This document shows, in pieces, positions 19,252 through 28,723 of a DNA stretch of 64,000 nucleotides (positions within the stretch are counted from its first letter, which is position 1; each line of letters starts with the position of its first letter). The stretch is from positions 1-64,000 of the forward strand of contig JAKQEE010000136.1 in NCBI GenBank assembly GCA_029558635.1, in the 5' to 3' direction. The position numbers were made by a program, and so were the translations under genes. Below the pieces are notes generated by a model. It was not told the DNA's origin, searched no databases, and saw only the letters and a list, made by a program, of their open reading frames with translations. Source of the stretch: Pseudomonadota bacterium (lineage in GTDB: Bacteria; Pseudomonadota; Alphaproteobacteria; Micavibrionales; Micavibrionaceae).

Positions 19252-20597
19252 AAAAACTTCTGACATTGTGTCTGGTACTGTTTTGTGGAATTCAAACTGC
19301 TCACGCGTCTATCCTTGATATTCAGGATTTCACGACGGAAAAAGGAATTCGCATCTGGCTGGTCGAAGATCATACGGTTCCGGTCCTCTCGCTCCAGTTC
19401 CTCTTCCGTGGTGCAGGTTCTATCAACGACCCTGAAGACAAACAGGGGCTGAGCCAGATTCTCTCCAATACACTGGACGAAGGGGCAGGCGATCTCGATG
19501 CCAAAACCTTTCAGGCGCAATTGACCGACCAGTCGATCTCTTTGCGGTTTTTCTCTTCGCGTGACGACTTTGGTGGAGCGCTCAAAACCCTGAGCAAATA
19601 TCAGGATCATGCGTTCAAATTGCTCCACCTTGCCTTGACCGCTCCGCGCTTTGAAGAGGACGCCATCCGCCGCATGCGCGATGCCAACTTTGCGCGGATC
19701 AGATCAAGTATGACCGATCCTGAATGGATGACAGCACGCCTGACGAACGCAGTCTTATTCAGAGACCATCCATACGCAATGAACAGTGGCGGAACACTCT
19801 CCACCTTGCCGCGCATCACGGCAGACGATTTGCAGGACAAAGTCAAAACCCAACTGGGCCGCGACCGCCTGATTATTGCTGTGGCAGGAAATATTGCAAA
19901 AGGTGAACTGTCCCAAAAGATTGATGACGTGTTTGGTAACTTGCCGGACCATTCAAAAGTGGGGGAAGTCTCGCCTGCCAAATTCCCTGCGGAGGAAAAG
20001 CCTGTCCAGTTTGAAAAGGATATTCCGCAAACAGTGATACAGATCGCTATGCCCGGTATCCCCAACAGCGATCCGGATTATTTTGCGGCTGAAATTCTCA
20101 ATTACACGCTGGGGGGAGCAGGGTTTGGGTCGCGCCTGACTGAAGTGGTTCGCGAGCAGCGCGGACTGACTTACGGCATTTATAGCAACTTGTCGGAAAT
20201 GGATTATGCCAACCTTCTAACAATCGGGACATCGACCCGCACGGAAAATGTGGGGGAAGTCTTGTCACTGGTTAATCAGGAACTGTCCAGAATGGGATCC
20301 GAACCTGTGTCTGCCAAGGAACTTGCCGACGCCAAATCCTATCTTGTGGGCTCTGTCCCGCTGGATCTGACCTCGACCGACCGGATTGCCGCCATGATGA
20401 TCAGCTTCCAGAGCTTCAACCTTCCGACCGATTATCTGGATATTCGGGAAAAAGGATTGAAATCCGCCACACGGGAGGATGTACTTCGTGTTGCCAAAAG
20501 GCTTTTGGGCCAGAACAGAAAGGTCACGGTCATGGTCGGAACCGTGACAGACCCGTCTTCCGTGCGTCTGGTTGAAAAGCTCCCCGATATTGAATAG
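19248..20597 (+). CDS. M16 family peptidase homologue, zinc site lost
   Basis: A 449-residue partner of the preceding peptidase, also with a signal peptide (cleavage near AHAS). The position of HxxEH is occupied by QGLSQILSNTLDEG, so zinc ligands and catalytic Glu are missing. The C-terminal region retains the Arg/Tyr substrate-binding segment (VVREQRGLTYGIYSNL). By analogy with mitochondrial and bacterial M16B heterodimers it should be the non-catalytic subunit. Confidence 0.9.
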   Translation: MKKLLTLCLVLFCGIQTAHASILDIQDFTTEKGIRIWLVEDHTVPVLSLQFLFRGAGSINDPEDKQGLSQILSNTLDEGAGDLDAKTFQAQLTDQSISLRFFSSRDDFGGALKTLSKYQDHAFKLLHLALTAPRFEEDAIRRMRDANFARIRSSMTDPEWMTARLTNAVLFRDHPYAMNSGGTLSTLPRITADDLQDKVKTQLGRDRLIIAVAGNIAKGELSQKIDDVFGNLPDHSKVGEVSPAKFPAEEKPVQFEKDIPQTVIQIAMPGIPNSDPDYFAAEILNYTLGGAGFGSRLTEVVREQRGLTYGIYSNLSEMDYANLLTIGTSTRTENVGEVLSLVNQELSRMGSEPVSAKELADAKSYLVGSVPLDLTSTDRIAAMMISFQSFNLPTDYLDIREKGLKSATREDVLRVAKRLLGQNRKVTVMVGTVTDPSSVRLVEKLPDIE

Positions 20598-20660
20598 AAT
20601 CCTGACTCTGGGTTTCCGGTTCTATATCATTTATTAACCTAATCATTGGACAATCAGAGG

Positions 20661-21917
20661 ATGAATCCTACCGCCCCCACCGAAACACTCCCGCCGCTCC
20701 ATCAAATGGAACTGGACGAGATCATTAAAAAACACATCATGTTTGAAAAAACCAGACCGGGTGGGGCGCGGGCTATTATCAAATTCAAATCTTTGGTTGG
20801 TCTTGATTTTCGGGGTGCCAATTTGTCGGGGGCCGACTTCACCGGGTCTGATTTGAGAAATGCCAATCTCTCGAATGGAAATTTCCACGGTTCGATTTTT
20901 TATGGCTGCAGCATCCAAGGGGCCAATCTTGAAAACGGGGATTTTACGCGGGCCGATTTCAGGGGAGCCGATGTCACCGGAGCAAACATGGCCGGAGCCA
21001 GTCTGGAAGGCGCAGACCTTCGTCAGGGGGCCAAAGTTATTTCCCAAAACAGCGAAGGAAAACCGATTGAGTCCTCTCATGGAAAAACAACCCTGAAGGG
21101 TGCTGATCTGGAAAATGCAAATCTGAAGAACGCACGTGCAGCTATGGTAGACCTAAGCGACGCTGACCTTACGTCCGCACGTATGTCACATGTAGATTTG
21201 TCGCAGGCCAATCTACAAAACGCCAATATGACAGGCGCCGACCTCACCAAAGCCAACCTTGAAGAATCTATGCTCAACGGTGCCATTATGGTCGGAACCG
21301 ATACAACCGGAACGAAATTCGAAGGCGCAATCTATGAAGAAGTTCTGACCGATGCGCCGGTTGGTAAAGTTTTGGATTACAGTGAAGAGGAAGACCCGCT
21401 GATCCAGCTGTTGAAAGATCACAATCTCTGGCTCCAACACACCGGAGCCAAGGGAAAGAGGATCGATCTGTCAGGATATGATTTAAGGACGCTTCCAAGC
21501 CTCGGACGGTATTCCCTGACGGCGGCCATTGCCGAAGGCGCAGTTTTCCAAGGGATGACACTGATGACGGCCCAGATGCAAAGTTGCAAATTTGACAAAA
21601 GCGATTTTCGAGATGCTAAGTTAAGAGAGTCCGATTTTAGAGGAACAAGTTTTGTCGAAGCTAAATTGACCCGCGCCGATTTAACAAAAGCCAACCTGTC
21701 TCCACTCTTCTTCTCCGAAGACAGAAAACAAGCCGTAAACCTGAGTGGGGCCGACCTGAGTTTTGCCGATTTGACGGAATGCAATTTACAAGAAGCAATC
21801 TTGAAAAATGCTAATATGAAAGGTGCCAATCTAACCCGTGCTGATTTTCGTGGAGCGGATATGGAAGGTGCTGATCTGGAAAATGCAATTCTGGAAAAAG
21901 TCAAAATGGATAGCTAA
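20661..21917 (+). CDS. Pentapeptide-repeat protein
   Basis: A 418-residue protein made mostly of A(D/N)LxX repeats, which fold into a right-handed quadrilateral beta helix. Repeats run from about residue 45 to 225, then a non-repeat linker of about 60 residues (around LLKDHNLWLQHTGAKGKR), then a second block to the C-terminus. No signal peptide or membrane segment is visible. ATG 20661 is used; a TTG at 20646 is in frame. Function cannot be read from repeats alone; DNA-mimic and structural roles both occur in this family. Confidence 0.88.
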   Translation: MNPTAPTETLPPLHQMELDEIIKKHIMFEKTRPGGARAIIKFKSLVGLDFRGANLSGADFTGSDLRNANLSNGNFHGSIFYGCSIQGANLENGDFTRADFRGADVTGANMAGASLEGADLRQGAKVISQNSEGKPIESSHGKTTLKGADLENANLKNARAAMVDLSDADLTSARMSHVDLSQANLQNANMTGADLTKANLEESMLNGAIMVGTDTTGTKFEGAIYEEVLTDAPVGKVLDYSEEEDPLIQLLKDHNLWLQHTGAKGKRIDLSGYDLRTLPSLGRYSLTAAIAEGAVFQGMTLMTAQMQSCKFDKSDFRDAKLRESDFRGTSFVEAKLTRADLTKANLSPLFFSEDRKQAVNLSGADLSFADLTECNLQEAILKNANMKGANLTRADFRGADMEGADLENAILEKVKMDS

Positions 21918-22038
21918 AAAATATTTTTTTAGCCCCCCCTTGTTTTTCACCCCAAAAAGGATTTCTCTATAAGCGAGAGTCCGTAAGGTCTCTCAAGCTC
22001 TCTTGTAACAAACAAACTCTTTTTTGGAGAATACAAAC

Positions 22039-22368
22039 ATGACTAAACTGACTCTCTTGGCCGCTCTCGGCCTGTTGGCTCTGGTTCCTGCTGCTGCCCA
22101 TGCTGAAGAGCATATGGACGCTGCTGCTCCTGCCGCAACCGAAGAAGCCGCTCCTGCTGTTGAAGCTAAAGAAGTAATGCTCAAAGACGGCACCAAAGTC
22201 GTTATCGAAGGCGACATGGCTTACACCGTTGATGCAGAAGGTGCAAAAACCGCTGCTCCTGATGGCGACCACGAAGCTGCAGACGGCTCGATGATCACCG
22301 TTAAAGAAGGCAAAGTTGTAGCTCCTGAAGCAGCTCCTGCAGAAGAAGCTCCTGCTGCTACCGAATAA
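22039..22368 (+). CDS. Small secreted Ala/Glu-rich protein
   Basis: A 109-residue protein. A Sec signal peptide (LTLLAALGLLALVPAAAHA) is followed by an acidic low-complexity region, a central part with EVMLKDGTKVVIEGDMAYTV and SMITVKEGKVV, and an acidic tail. The two short beta-like segments resemble a repeated K-DG-x-V pattern. It has its own leader, TTTTGGAGAATACAAAC before the ATG, and a terminator after it. Codon choice looks like that of a highly expressed gene. Function unknown. Confidence 0.75.
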   Translation: MTKLTLLAALGLLALVPAAAHAEEHMDAAAPAATEEAAPAVEAKEVMLKDGTKVVIEGDMAYTVDAEGAKTAAPDGDHEAADGSMITVKEGKVVAPEAAPAEEAPAATE

Positions 22369-22390
22369 TTCTCTCAGGATTTTTCAAGGA

Positions 22391-22427
22391 AACCCGCCCG
22401 CCTCACGGTGTTGGCGGGTTTTTTTGC
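22391..22427 (+). terminator. Rho-independent terminator
   Basis: AACCCGCC (22391-22398) pairs with GGCGGGTT (22413-22420) and is followed by seven T. Confidence 0.88.
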
Positions 22428-22472
22428 CAGCCTTTTTTGACTCTGGGGTCCTTTGCTGCTACAACCCACGCC

Positions 22473-23759
22473 ATGACCCCGTCCGCCCGTATCAAAGCCG
22501 TTCTCGATCTACTGGAAAAGATCGAAAAATCTCCCATCCCGATGGATTTGACCATCGGAGATTATATGCGCAACCGCCGCTATATAGGCTCGAAAGATCG
22601 CTCCTATATTGCCGAGACAACTTACGCGGTGATTCGCCACCACGCACGTCTCCTCTGGGCGCTAGAAAAGGCTGCAAGTGACCCCACGCCGCGCAATCGT
22701 TTGATTGCATACTTGCGCATGACGGTGGCCAACGCCAATCTTGATGATTTGTTTGATGGAACAAAACACGGACCGTTACAATTGACCGACGAAGAAAAAC
22801 AAATTGTTGCGCGCCTGCCGCAAAATTTTGATACTGCCCCTGACGATGTGCGCTGCGAATGCCCGCCCGAATATCGCGACTCTCTCCATTCCTATTTTGG
22901 CAACAAATTCCACGATGAACTCTCGGCACTGATTGCTCCGGCCTATCTCAATTTGCGCACCAATATCGTGATGGCCCCGCGCGAGCGGGCGAAAGAAATG
23001 TTGGCCGAAGATAAAGTGAGAACAGAAGAAAACAAATTCTCGCCATGGGGGTTAAGTGTCGGGGGAAAAACATTCCTCTCCATGACCCGCGCCTTCAAAA
23101 AAGGACTGGTCGAGATTCAGGACGAAGGATCGCAATTGATTGCGCTGGCCTGCGACGTGAAACCTGGCCAACAGGTTCTGGATTATTGCGCAGGCGCTGG
23201 GGGAAAGACTTTGGCACTGGCCGCCGCCATGGGAATTAAGGGTCGCATTGTCGCTATGGATTTGGAAGCTTCCCGTTTGGCCAAAGCCCGTGAACGGTTC
23301 CGCCGTGCAAAAGTCAGCGACATCATCGAACCGCGTCCGCTTTCGGACGAAAAAAACCGCAAATGGCTCCGCCGCCAGAAGCAAAGTTTCGATTGCGTGC
23401 TGATTGACGTACCCTGTTCTGGCACGGGCACATGGCGTCGCAACCCCGATATGCGTTGGCGCACCTATGGCCCGAGCGTTGAGGAACTGGTCCCCATCCA
23501 GCGCGAAATCATGGAAAAAGTGGCGGGCACAGTGAAAGAAGGTGGCCGTCTGGTCTATGCCACTTGCTCGATGTTGCCCGAAGAAAACGAGACACAGGTG
23601 GAAGGCTTCCTGAAAGACCATCCTGAATTTGAACTGGCCAACCTGAAAGATGTCTGGCCGGATGGCTGCACCCCGCCATGTGACGGAAAATATATGCGCC
23701 TTACTCCGCTGCGCCACGGCACAGACGGATTTTTCGCGGCCATCATGATTAGGAAATAA
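22473..23759 (+). CDS. RsmB/NOP family rRNA m5C methyltransferase
   Basis: A 428-residue SAM-dependent methyltransferase. Motif I is VLDYCAGAGGKTLALAA, motif IV is DVPCSGTGTWRRNPD with one catalytic Cys, and motif VI is YATCSMLPEENE with the second. The N-terminal part resembles the NusB-like RNA-binding domain of RsmB. It probably makes m5C in 16S rRNA. ATG 22473 is preferred; the upstream in-frame start at 22437 is close to a terminator. The end overlaps convergent alr by 11 bases. Confidence 0.88.
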   Translation: MTPSARIKAVLDLLEKIEKSPIPMDLTIGDYMRNRRYIGSKDRSYIAETTYAVIRHHARLLWALEKAASDPTPRNRLIAYLRMTVANANLDDLFDGTKHGPLQLTDEEKQIVARLPQNFDTAPDDVRCECPPEYRDSLHSYFGNKFHDELSALIAPAYLNLRTNIVMAPRERAKEMLAEDKVRTEENKFSPWGLSVGGKTFLSMTRAFKKGLVEIQDEGSQLIALACDVKPGQQVLDYCAGAGGKTLALAAAMGIKGRIVAMDLEASRLAKARERFRRAKVSDIIEPRPLSDEKNRKWLRRQKQSFDCVLIDVPCSGTGTWRRNPDMRWRTYGPSVEELVPIQREIMEKVAGTVKEGGRLVYATCSMLPEENETQVEGFLKDHPEFELANLKDVWPDGCTPPCDGKYMRLTPLRHGTDGFFAAIMIRK

Positions 23760-24801
23760 TCACCCGTTCCGCGCGTCCGCCAAGCGAGGTCAGAACTTCA
23801 TATCCAATCGTGTTCCACGATGCAGCCAACTGGTCGGCATCTTGATGGGGGCCGATAATTTCCATCCAGTCTCCCTCGTGCGGCGGGTTGGCTGCAACGG
23901 GTGATAAATCAACTGCCACCAAATCCATCGACACACGCCCGACCAGCGGGCAAGCCACACCGTTCCAGTACAGAACGGATTTATTCGACCCTGCGCGGTG
24001 AAACCCGTCCGCATAGCCGATCCCCAGCACGGCAATTTGTGTATCACGCTCGAAGGTGTGCGTGCGGTTATATCCGACGGTGCTGCCCGCTTTGGCGGTT
24101 TTGGTTTGCAAAATCCGCGCTGACAAATCAACGACCGGACGCATCGGATTAATGGTCTCAGGTGTCGGGTTAGGGCCATATAGGGCAAGGCCCGCACGGA
24201 CTTGTTGCCGATGCCACGACGCATCTCTGAATATCCCTGCCGAATTACAAAGGCTGTGCGGAATCGATTTCGGCGCAACGGAATCGAACAGCTCGACTTG
24301 CTTGCGTGACGGTGTTTGGTCCGGTTCATCCGACGATGAAAAATGCGTCATCAGAGACAGTGGCGCAGGCCGCGATTTCAAAAGCTCTGGCACATTCTCG
24401 GGATCAAGACCCAACCGGTTCATGCCCGTATCAATATGCCAGATAGATTTAATGTCATCCGGACACCGCGCTACTTCGTCCGGCGTATTCAGGACAGGAA
24501 TAAGGTTCAGATGTTTGAATTCTTTCTCGCATCCTGCGGGAAGCCCGCCCAGCACGGCAATTTTATGTGGCGTCAAAGATCGCAGGATCATAGCCTCTTC
24601 CAGTTGCGCCACATAAAAGAACGTGCATCCCGCCTCTTCAAACGCGGGAACGACCATATCAATCCCCAACCCATACCCGTCTGCTTTCACCACGGAAGCG
24701 ACATCACATCCCGCGCCGACTTTGCTTTTTAAAAAACGGTAATTCTCCCGCAATGCGGATCGGTTGATGGTGAGGCGTGAACAGGCACCAAGGCTCATCA
24801 T
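23749..24801 (-). CDS. alr: Alanine racemase
   Basis: A 350-residue PLP enzyme interconverting L- and D-alanine for peptidoglycan. The PLP lysine is in VVKADGYGLG near residue 40. The substrate and catalytic Tyr region has GYNRTHTF and LGIGYADGFHR, and CPLVGRVSMDLVAVDLS follows. It starts 2 bases after the stop of dnaB and is likely co-transcribed. The 3' end overlaps the convergent methyltransferase gene by 11 bases. Confidence 0.94.
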   Translation of the reverse strand: MMSLGACSRLTINRSALRENYRFLKSKVGAGCDVASVVKADGYGLGIDMVVPAFEEAGCTFFYVAQLEEAMILRSLTPHKIAVLGGLPAGCEKEFKHLNLIPVLNTPDEVARCPDDIKSIWHIDTGMNRLGLDPENVPELLKSRPAPLSLMTHFSSSDEPDQTPSRKQVELFDSVAPKSIPHSLCNSAGIFRDASWHRQQVRAGLALYGPNPTPETINPMRPVVDLSARILQTKTAKAGSTVGYNRTHTFERDTQIAVLGIGYADGFHRAGSNKSVLYWNGVACPLVGRVSMDLVAVDLSPVAANPPHEGDWMEIIGPHQDADQLAASWNTIGYEVLTSLGGRAERVIIS

Positions 24802-24803
24802 AA

Positions 24804-26318
24804 CTACCTGTGCCGTTGATCCAGATCGGCAAATCGGGTGAGATTCGGATCAAAGAAGAGTTTGACGATACCGATCGGACCATGACGTTGCTTAGCCACA
24901 ATCGTTTCGGCGACATTGGCGCTGTCTTGCAAACGCTGCGCCCATCCCGCATAACGCTCGTTAAATTTCTCGATGGACTCGCTGTCGCGTTGCGCAGGCA
25001 CTTCACGCGAAAGGTAATATTCCTCGCGGTACACAAACATCACCACGTCCGCATCCTGTTCGATAGATCCCGATTCCCGAAGGTCGGAAAGCATCGGACG
25101 TTTATCTTCGCGCTGTTCGACTGCCCGCGAAAGCTGCGAGAGAGCCAGAACCGGAACCTGCAATTCTTTGGCAAGGGCTTTGAGTCCTCGGGTAATTTCC
25201 GAGACTTCGAGAACACGGTTGGATTCAGATTGCTTGGTTCCCGTTCCACGCAAAAGCTGCAAATAGTCAACGACGATCATGCCAAGCCCGTGCTTGCGTT
25301 TCAATCGCCGTGCACGGGTGCGCACGGCACTGATGGAAAGGGCAGGGGTGTCGTCGATATAAAGCGGAATTTGCGAGAGACGATGGGCCGCTTGCGCGAA
25401 ATCGCGGAACTGCGCTTCGGTCATATTCCCTTTACGCAAAGCATCGCCGGAAATACCGGATTGTTCGGCCAGAATACGGGTCGTGAGCTGGTCATGCGAC
25501 ATCTCGAGCGAGAAAAACGCAACCACCGCACCTTCCTTGCCGCCCGACGCGGCATAAGCCTTAGCCGCATTGAAGGCCATGTTGGTCGCGAGCGCGGTTT
25601 TCCCCATCGACGGACGACCCGCCAGAATGAGCAAATCGGAATTGTGCAAACCACCGAGCTTTTCATCGACATCTTTAAGCCCCGTGGTGACACCCGTGAC
25701 ACCGCCTTTATTATTGTACGCTGTTTCAGCAAGTTCAATCGCGAGTTTGATGGAATCGCGAAGCGTCACAAAATCCTTTTGCCCTTCACCGGATTCGGCC
25801 AATGAGAACAAACGCGCCTCTGCCGTCTCGATCGTGTCCTGCGCATCGCGCTCCAGAGTATGATCGAAGGAATCATTGACCACATCATTCCCGAACGTAA
25901 TGAGTTCACGTCGCAGATAAAGATCGTAAATCGTGCGCGTATAATCCTCGACATTGAGAACGGTAATAACCCCAGCCGCAAGATCGGCCAGATACGCGGC
26001 TCCGCCAACCTGATCCAGATCGGCATCCTTTTCAAAAAATGATTTCAAGGTGACAGGGGACGCCGTTTGTCCGCGGTCGATCAAGGTTTGAATGGCCTTG
26101 AAAATCCGCTGGTGTGCGGGGGCAAAAAAATGTTCGGGCTTGAGCATATCACCGATACGCTCATATGTGCGGTTGTCAATCAACAACGCACCCAGAACGC
26201 CTTGCTCGGCTTCAAGGTTCTGGGGAAGGGAACGGTAATGCGCATCACTGTCATTTTGAAGCGACGCAGCATTGGGGGATTGATATCCCGATTTCTTGAG
26301 TTCTGCTGTCTGAGCCAT
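24804..26318 (-). CDS. dnaB: Replicative DNA helicase DnaB
   Basis: A 504-residue hexameric replicative helicase. The N-terminal DnaG-interacting domain is seen at NLEAEQGVLGALLIDNRTYERI. The RecA-like domain has Walker A AGRPSMGKTALATNMA, Walker B-like MIVVDYLQLLRG and the arginine region ALSQLSRAVEQREDKRP. Normal full length without an intein. It lies downstream of rplI, a classical bacterial linkage. Confidence 0.96.
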   Translation of the reverse strand: MAQTAELKKSGYQSPNAASLQNDSDAHYRSLPQNLEAEQGVLGALLIDNRTYERIGDMLKPEHFFAPAHQRIFKAIQTLIDRGQTASPVTLKSFFEKDADLDQVGGAAYLADLAAGVITVLNVEDYTRTIYDLYLRRELITFGNDVVNDSFDHTLERDAQDTIETAEARLFSLAESGEGQKDFVTLRDSIKLAIELAETAYNNKGGVTGVTTGLKDVDEKLGGLHNSDLLILAGRPSMGKTALATNMAFNAAKAYAASGGKEGAVVAFFSLEMSHDQLTTRILAEQSGISGDALRKGNMTEAQFRDFAQAAHRLSQIPLYIDDTPALSISAVRTRARRLKRKHGLGMIVVDYLQLLRGTGTKQSESNRVLEVSEITRGLKALAKELQVPVLALSQLSRAVEQREDKRPMLSDLRESGSIEQDADVVMFVYREEYYLSREVPAQRDSESIEKFNERYAGWAQRLQDSANVAETIVAKQRHGPIGIVKLFFDPNLTRFADLDQRHR

Positions 26319-26441
26319 AAAAGGAGACTATCAGAGTCGCTTTCCCAAAACCATAAAGCTTTTGCCCTCCTGATGTGGATAGCGGGGATAAAAAAACGCC
26401 CGAAAGCCGGAGCCTCGGGCGTCTTCATAAAATCGTTAAGA

Positions 26442-27032
26442 TTAAGCGGCTTCGCCTTCGGCAGAAGGAGTGGCTTCGGCAGCAGCAGGAGCGGCAGCCG
26501 GAGCAGCCTCTTTCCTGTCGTCGGCATTGTGGTCGACGATAACGGCCTTACCGGTTTTTTCCTGCGTTTTGGCTTCTTCAGCAGAACGGGCAATGTTCAG
26601 CGTGACTTCAACCTTCACCTCGGGGTGCAGGGAAATCTTCATCGGGAACAAACCGATCGACTTCAGAGCGGAGTTCATATCAACCTGATTGCGGTTGATG
26701 GAAACACCGGACGCTTCCAGAATGGCTTCGGCGATATCGCGGCTTGCAACCGACCCGTACAGGTGGCCGGCTTCGGACGCCTGACGAACGATAACAACCT
26801 TGAGGCCCTCGAGCTTCTTAGCCACTTTATCGGCTTCAGCCTTGCGCTCGGTATTCAGAGCTTCAAGGGCATGACGCTGGGCTTCGAAGTGAGCAACATT
26901 TTCCTTGGTTGCGCGCAGGGCTTTTTTCTGCGGCAGAAGGAAGTTGCGGGCATAGCCGGGCTTGACCTTCACGGTCTCTCCCATTTTTCCAAGTTTTTCA
27001 ACTCGCTCTAACAAAATAACTTCAGTCAACAT
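26442..27032 (-). CDS. rplI: 50S ribosomal protein bL9, long tail
   Basis: A 196-residue bL9. The N-domain EVILLERVEKLGKMGE followed by VKVKPGYARNFLLPQKKAL is diagnostic. The C-domain follows a long helix rich in Ala/Glu/Lys. About 45 extra residues at the C-terminus form an Ala/Glu/Pro low-complexity tail, so it exceeds the common 150 residues. AGGATTATCTATC precedes the ATG. Confidence 0.96.
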   Translation of the reverse strand: MLTEVILLERVEKLGKMGETVKVKPGYARNFLLPQKKALRATKENVAHFEAQRHALEALNTERKAEADKVAKKLEGLKVVIVRQASEAGHLYGSVASRDIAEAILEASGVSINRNQVDMNSALKSIGLFPMKISLHPEVKVEVTLNIARSAEEAKTQEKTGKAVIVDHNADDRKEAAPAAAPAAAEATPSAEGEAA

Positions 27033-27047
27033 GATAGATAATCCTTT

Positions 27048-27338
27048 CTATTCGCCGGCGTTGAAGCGCTCGCGGCTACGCGGGGCGCGTTCTTCCATCT
27101 CGGTGCGGACATAAGGCATCAACGCCATATAACGCGCACGTTTGATTGCTTGGGCCAGTTCACGTTGCTTCTTTTGCGAAACAGCGGTGATACGGCTTGG
27201 CGTTATTTTGCCGCGCTCGGAGATATAACGACCAAGCATACGGACATCTTTCCAGTCGATGATCTGGCCTTTTTCACCGCTGAACGGACAGGTCTTGCGG
27301 CGCTTGAAGAATGTTTTCTTTTGTGGTGCGTCGGACAT
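27048..27338 (-). CDS. rpsR: 30S ribosomal protein bS18
   Basis: A 96-residue bS18. The conserved core is [21 protein letters not shown], then [23 protein letters not shown]. It overlaps the rpsF stop by one base (TAATG), so translation is coupled. bS18 pairs with bS6 on the 30S platform. Confidence 0.97.
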   Translation of the reverse strand: MSDAPQKKTFFKRRKTCPFSGEKGQIIDWKDVRMLGRYISERGKITPSRITAVSQKKQRELAQAIKRARYMALMPYVRTEMEERAPRSRERFNAGE

Positions 27339-27688
27339 TATGCAGCCTCTTCTTCGTTATAGGTTCTGGTTTTGTCGATAACGGCAGACGGTCCGGTCGA
27401 CGGAGCATCAAGTTTGATCGACATGTAACGGACGATGTCTTCGCTGTTGCGCATCAGACGTTCCATTTCATGAAGAGCCGGAGCGGGCGCATCAAATTCG
27501 ACCAAGGTGTAATGACCTTTTTTGGCTTTGTTGATGCGGTATGCGAACGTGCGCAGGCCCCATTGTTCGGTTTTGAGGATTTTCCCGCCCATGTCGGTCA
27601 GGATTTTCGAGTAATCCTTGGTCAGTTGCTCAACCTGAGCAGCCCCAAGGTCTTGCCGCGTGATAAACACGGTTTCGTAGAGTGGCAT
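27338..27688 (-). CDS. rpsF: 30S ribosomal protein bS6
   Basis: A 116-residue bS6. Sequence [21 protein letters not shown] and [25 protein letters not shown] fit the family. I start at 27688 because AAAGGAGATCC lies directly upstream; the in-frame ORF extends further to 27838, but that part is GC-palindrome-rich leader. The leader has a perfect 7-bp hairpin at 27713-27729 that may be a bS6:bS18 autoregulatory element. Confidence 0.95.
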   Translation of the reverse strand: MPLYETVFITRQDLGAAQVEQLTKDYSKILTDMGGKILKTEQWGLRTFAYRINKAKKGHYTLVEFDAPAPALHEMERLMRNSEDIVRYMSIKLDAPSTGPSAVIDKTRTYNEEEAA

Positions 27689-27712
27689 GTGGATCTCCTT
27701 TCGGTTTCGTCC

Positions 27713-27729
27713 CCCCGAACCATTCGGGG
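27713..27729 (-). promoter_or_regulatory. Hairpin in the rpsF leader, possible S6:S18 site
   Basis: On the mRNA strand CCCCGAA, loop TGG, TTCGGGG, just upstream of the ribosome binding site. Autoregulation by the S6:S18 complex through a leader structure is known in many bacteria; assignment here is inference from position. Confidence 0.4.
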
Positions 27730-27822
27730 AGAGAAGCTGACCTGCGCCACAGGCCAGCAAGGTTGATGGGGTGTTTAACCAGCCCGCGCCCCAAAAAGCA
27801 AGGAAAAAATACATTTTGGCGG

Positions 27823-27926
27823 GCCCGTTCGGGCCCATCGGGGCCCACCCCTGCTTTCCGATAGACGGGCCCGTATTTGTCCAAGGAAAATCAGGATATT
27901 ACCCCCCATCGGGCCCAGTGGACCCA
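27823..27926. repeat. Cluster of GGGCCC palindromes upstream of rpsF
   Basis: Five copies of GGGCCC within about 100 bases (around 27824, 27834, 27841, 27869 and 27918), in the 210-base space between rpsF and the Phd-like gene. They could form several alternative GC hairpins in the rpsF leader or act as terminator for the Phd-like gene. Confidence 0.6.
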
Positions 27927-28111
27927 CTAGATTCGGCTTTTGCCCGTTTCGATAGGGCCTCAACACTCTGCAACACCCCCACCACACGGTCGTGGCGATA
28001 AACCATGACGGCCTTATACGTTTCGTTTTCAAGCTCGCGCAGATAGCGGGAAATATTGTTTTTAAGCTGATGGGTGGTGACTTTGAGAAAGGGACCGCTT
28101 TTCTGTTCCAT
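27899..28111 (-). CDS. Phd/YefM-like antitoxin, apparently orphan
   Basis: A 70-residue protein. The sequence VTTHQLKNNISRYLRELE followed by KAVMVYRHDRVVGVLQSVEAL resembles the Phd/YefM N-terminal DNA-binding fold. ATG 28111 is preferred to the upstream GTG at 28120. The C-terminus, normally the toxin-binding part, is a Gly/Ser/Pro-rich tail (SSGSTGPDGG). No toxin gene is adjacent, so it may be a solitary regulator. Its end lies in the GGGCCC-rich segment. Confidence 0.6.
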   Translation of the reverse strand: MEQKSGPFLKVTTHQLKNNISRYLRELENETYKAVMVYRHDRVVGVLQSVEALSKRAKAESSGSTGPDGG

Positions 28112-28160
28112 GCGACCCACTATAGGAATTTATTCACAGAAAGTCAAGGGAAATGTCCCG

Positions 28161-28658
28161 TCAGCTCGCCTGCGCGAAATCCTGCGCCAGATTCTCGCGA
28201 AGACGATTGTCCCTGAACACCAGCTGGGTCCAGATCAGGAAATTGACGATATTGTGAAAGGAACTGGCCTCCCGCTCGGCCTTGCGGCTTTTTTGCTCTT
28301 TGCGGGATTTATCGCGCATGCCTTCCTGCAACGCTTCGACCTTACTCTGAATGTCCGGCGCATTTTCCAGTTCGATCAACCGCGTATCAATGGCCGAACG
28401 CAGAGAATCGTGCATATCCCACGCGACCTCGGTCATCGGATCATGAGGATCGGCCCCCGCCAAAAGGGTCCCCAGACGGCTCTTGGCCTCGTTATATTGC
28501 ATGTAAAGCTGGTTCAGAAGGGGATCGACCTGCCGGTAAACGCCGATCATGTGCCAATACCGCTCTTCCGGGATGTTGGGAACTTCCGTCTCCGGCAACA
28601 GGTCGTCCAATCGGCCGACCATATCGTTCATCAAAGATGTAAGAGAGTTTTTTGACAT
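28161..28658 (-). CDS. Hypothetical helical protein
   Basis: A 165-residue protein of unknown function. The sequence is predicted almost entirely helical, with charged segments (MRDKSRKEQKSRKAEREASS near residue 115) and a more hydrophobic C-terminal stretch (FHNIVNFLIWTQLVF). No signal peptide. It is between a Phd-like gene and a GapR-like gene on the same strand. I recognise no family. Confidence 0.65.
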   Translation of the reverse strand: MSKNSLTSLMNDMVGRLDDLLPETEVPNIPEERYWHMIGVYRQVDPLLNQLYMQYNEAKSRLGTLLAGADPHDPMTEVAWDMHDSLRSAIDTRLIELENAPDIQSKVEALQEGMRDKSRKEQKSRKAEREASSFHNIVNFLIWTQLVFRDNRLRENLAQDFAQAS

Positions 28659-28723
28659 TTTTTCCCCGTATATTCTCTATACAGAAAAAATATGAAAAAC
28701 TGGTTAAAAGTGGAAAAACCGTG

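Noticed and set aside
27338-27838. Long 166-residue version of bS6
   Set aside because: The extra N-terminus is translated GC-palindrome leader; a strong ribosome binding site supports the start at 27688.
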